DNA of 64,000 bases, taken from NCBI RefSeq assembly GCF_963666665.1, contig NZ_OY762999.1:2361501-2425500 (forward strand). The letters are read 5' to 3'. Both the position numbers and the translations under genes were made by a program. The DNA is from Maridesulfovibrio sp. (GTDB taxonomy: Bacteria; Desulfobacterota; Desulfovibrionia; Desulfovibrionales; Desulfovibrionaceae). Under the pieces are notes generated by a model. That model ran no database searches. It was not told the DNA's origin and worked only from the letters and a program-made list of their open reading frames with translations. Shown here in pieces: positions 62,021 through 64,000 of the stretch. Every line of letters starts with the position of its first letter. Position 1 is the first letter of the stretch.

Positions 62021-62416
62021 CTAAATTCCTTCACAAAGCAAAAGTAGTTCACTGGCGAGAGGACATGATTCAAGTACCCTGTCATCGGGCACGGAAAACC
62101 CAAACTTATTTGAAATTATTCCTGCATGTTGCTTGGATATCCTATACCCGTGACTTTGGTCGTGTGCAGTTCCATCTCGATTAACTGCAAAGAGCTCTTT
62201 ACCTCTACAATAAAAATGTAAATGGTCCTGAGTTTTAGTCCCCGTATTTCCAGAATCATATCGAACGGAATTTCCTTTTCCAATCTCCACCCATTTCGAC
62301 TCATCCAGAAACTCCGCTGAAGAGTAAAAATGGAAAGTAGTTATCCCCTCAACAAAGGTTTTCCGGACAAAACTTTTACTGTTCTCAAGATTAGATATGA
62401 ACTCTTTAAATCTCAC
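62021..62416 (-). CDS. Small protein with NRDGTAHD motif
   Basis: 131 residues from the GTG at 62416, chosen because GGAGG lies 5 bp upstream; the longer frame to 62503 has no site. The centre has DHLHFYCRGKELFAVNRDGT and then AHDQSHGYRIS, a motif I have seen in small uncharacterised proteins of accessory regions. Function unknown. It could be an immunity or toxin-partner protein. It lies between the 270-residue unknown and the membrane-anchored HTH gene. Confidence 0.55.
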   Translation of the reverse strand: MRFKEFISNLENSKSFVRKTFVEGITTFHFYSSAEFLDESKWVEIGKGNSVRYDSGNTGTKTQDHLHFYCRGKELFAVNRDGTAHDQSHGYRISKQHAGIISNKFGFSVPDDRVLESCPLASELLLLCEGI

Positions 62417-62499
62417 AATTTCCTCCAAAAATATTATCTCCAATATACCAATAACAACATTAAACTTAACGATCATTCGCCAACAGGTTGCGGTGTCAC

Positions 62500-62586
62500 T
62501 CAAAAGTCATCTAAAAGATCATTCTCAACTTGGACAAATGCCTCCCCAATTCCCTGCGCGATTTCTTCGCTTTTTTGTAACGCCAT
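62500..62586 (-). CDS. Possible 28-residue peptide
   Basis: ATG at 62586 to TGA at 62500, acidic and amphipathic (MALQKSEEIAQGIGEAFVQV, then ENDLLDDF). It sits just upstream of the NRDGTAHD gene. No clear ribosome-binding site, so this is only a candidate. Confidence 0.25.
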   Translation of the reverse strand: MALQKSEEIAQGIGEAFVQVENDLLDDF

Positions 62587-62636
62587 ATAAGAACTGTTAC
62601 TTAAAGTTAACAATCAAGACTTCAACAATATAACAT

Positions 62637-63515
62637 TTAAGCAACATCACACTCAAAGCCCCTAACAATATCCTGAGCCCTTAAAAATTCTTCCCCATGT
62701 AGTTCGCGATACCTTTCAGCTATGGGGTATTTGTGATGAATATCAGAGAAGTCATCAAACCAATAATCAATGTTTCTTCGACGCAAAACAGTTCGTGGAA
62801 AGACTTCTCCATTAAGCAAGCTATGAAATTTTTTTTCATCAAGAACGACTCCATAGCACCTACTGTAAAGATTGTTTTCGTGTAATCTCTGTAGCATTTT
62901 ATAAAAACTATGAAGCTGCCTAGACCCCCCTGCTCCGACATGTCCACTAATATGCCAAACCATAGGGCAGACTGAATATTTCAAGTCACTATGTTTTAAA
63001 ACAATAAACATCTTGCAGCACTCATCTCTGCACTTAACAAAATAGATACTTTCGGGACCTTGTTCTTCAATCATGCCCAGATAGTCTTCAGGGAAATGGC
63101 GATGCTTGACAGTTGTTCTATACGGAGAGCTGTGTCCTGACGTTAACCACTCATAATTTAATCCCAGTTTGGAGGCGAACAACTCCAAAAAAGCAAACGA
63201 TGGTTCTCTTTGCCCCGTAATAAACTCTTCAAGTTCACTAACACGTTTCAAATCTAAAAATTGTGCCAAATCAGAAACTGTATATGGTTGATAGCGTCCT
63301 GAATTCAGCAGTTTTAAAGCTTCAACCATTCTTACTGATACCATTTGAGATTCTGTTACTTCTGCTTCTTCTATAGTCTGACTTGCGGCCTTATTCTCAT
63401 GTAGAGATACAGAGGAGTTTGCTTGACTACTTCCATCGGATTTAAACATATGTTTGAGCACAATTCCTAAAACAATTGTACCTGCTCCTGAGAAAAACCA
63501 TTCGATAAAAGACAT
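62637..63515 (-). CDS. Membrane-anchored helix-turn-helix protein
   Basis: 292 residues, GAGGAG 8 bp before the ATG. An N-terminal membrane helix (about 5-22), a short linker, then an XRE-type helix-turn-helix (about 75-125: VSDLAQFLDLKRVSELEEFI, ending near NYEWLTSG). A C-terminal domain of about 160 residues contains Cys pairs (CRDECCKMF) and aromatic motifs, family unknown. A DNA-binding domain tied to the membrane is unusual and suggests a sensor-regulator or a trigger protein in a defence or conjugation setting. Downstream in the same direction are the other accessory genes. Confidence 0.65.
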   Translation of the reverse strand: MSFIEWFFSGAGTIVLGIVLKHMFKSDGSSQANSSVSLHENKAASQTIEEAEVTESQMVSVRMVEALKLLNSGRYQPYTVSDLAQFLDLKRVSELEEFITGQREPSFAFLELFASKLGLNYEWLTSGHSSPYRTTVKHRHFPEDYLGMIEEQGPESIYFVKCRDECCKMFIVLKHSDLKYSVCPMVWHISGHVGAGGSRQLHSFYKMLQRLHENNLYSRCYGVVLDEKKFHSLLNGEVFPRTVLRRRNIDYWFDDFSDIHHKYPIAERYRELHGEEFLRAQDIVRGFECDVA

Positions 63516-63552
63516 AGAAACAACTCCTCTAAAAGATCAGTTCACGATGAGA

Positions 63553-64000
63553 CTATACCCAAACACCTGTCCGCTTTAATATCTTTGTATGGATTGATGG
63601 TAGAGACTGGAAAACAGGATTGTTTTGATTAACAGCTAACCATGATAAAGGTGAATCTGTTTCAGGAATATCCTTCGCCACCCGTAACGCGGTACTACGA
63701 GGCACGCATGCAGTCATCAAAGCCAAAGCTTTAGGGTCATTGCACCCCAGTTCCAGCATAGTGGATAGTCCCATAATTAGAGCGTAATCACTTTGCTCAT
63801 CTTCTGGCAGAACAACCTTCAATATATCACTTACCAAGCTGTAATACTTAGCCATTTGATATGAAACACCTTTATTGATAAAATCTGTGACCTTAACAAT
63901 TGCATCGTCAACATCCTTAGATCCAAATTGGTCACTATTCCTAGTTTTCTTAGGAATTGCACTTTCAACAAGCTCTTTAAACGAAGTACCGAACAACCAT
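63553..64000 (-). CDS. Partial ORF of unknown function (5' end beyond the window)
   Basis: At least 147 residues, open to the window edge with no stop; the TTG at 63996 may not be the start. Helical, mostly hydrophilic, no motif recognised (KDVDDAIVKVTDFINKGVSY; EDEQSDYALIMGLSTMLELG). It ends 38 bp before the membrane-anchored HTH gene and may be cotranscribed with it. Confidence 0.55.
   Translation of the reverse strand, partial: WLFGTSFKELVESAIPKKTRNSDQFGSKDVDDAIVKVTDFINKGVSYQMAKYYSLVSDILKVVLPEDEQSDYALIMGLSTMLELGCNDPKALALMTACVPRSTALRVAKDIPETDSPLSWLAVNQNNPVFQSLPSIHTKILKRTGVWV

Noticed and set aside
1..64000. CRISPR array, insertion sequence, prophage or integrase
   Set aside because: No regularly spaced repeats, transposase, integrase or phage structural gene was recognised; island boundaries are inferred only from the ssrA-like repeats and composition.

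Overview
The window reads as chromosome from a marine sulfate-reducing deltaproteobacterium of the Desulfovibrio/Maridesulfovibrio type. This rests on a cytochrome-linked rnfCDGEAB-apbE operon with a multihaem c-type cytochrome as first gene, a 218-residue assimilatory-type sulfite reductase, many chemoreceptors and diguanylate cyclases, and two genes that only make sense if UGA is read as selenocysteine. No species call is possible from sequence alone. Genes are densely packed on both strands and intrinsic terminators are frequent.

Layout. 1-6600: signalling block with a partial chemoreceptor, an SMR drug pump, a BMP-type binding protein overlapping a diguanylate cyclase, a periplasmic-sensor cyclase and a GGDEF-EAL protein. 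6850-14700 (minus strand): Rnf ion-pumping ferredoxin oxidoreductase, beginning with a pentahaem cytochrome and ending with ApbE; RnfB is fused to a GltD-like flavoprotein. 14700-15520: non-coding, with a cluster of A/T-rich hairpins that includes mutually exclusive pairings. 15500-28000: ABM-domain protein, two chemoreceptors, a PAS-GAF-PAS cyclase, FetAB, an M48 lipoprotein protease with an apparent 1-nt lesion near its start, and a DASS-type carboxylate transporter. 28200-35700: DUF1566 protein, GltD-like oxidoreductase, small sulfite reductase, a HlyD/outer-membrane efflux operon and a periplasmic amino-acid-type binding protein. 35700-39400: TiaS-like protein, PadR regulator, molybdenum-storage-like protein and MOT1-like molybdate permease. 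39500-43350: selenocysteine peroxiredoxin, HATPase-GNAT fusion, methylglyoxal synthase and a selenocysteine ArsC/Spx-like protein. 43400-55800: two glycosyltransferases, a chemoreceptor with a CheR-type C-terminal pentapeptide, an iron-sulfur flavoprotein, a response-regulator adenylate cyclase, a glutaredoxin-like protein, a large subtilase and a caspase-like lipoprotein.

55860-59000 carries three diverged copies of a tmRNA (ssrA) 3'-end-like sequence, each followed by a hairpin terminator, interleaved with a cold-adaptation-type set (Lys-rich small protein, RRM protein, DEAD-box helicase). From the third copy to the end of the window (59148-64000) the genes are AT-rich, mostly unrecognised and all on the minus strand: a 590-residue protein with a HEPN-like R-x4-H motif, a 270-residue unknown, a small 'NRDGTAHD' protein, a membrane-anchored helix-turn-helix protein and a partial ORF. 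This looks like the edge of an integrated accessory island.

The most unusual content is the two UGA-containing redox genes with hairpins just downstream of the UGA, the RnfB-GltD fusion with a degenerate flavin site in RnfD, the ssrA-like repeats flanking an unknown gene set, and the paired caspase-like and subtilisin-like exported proteins.
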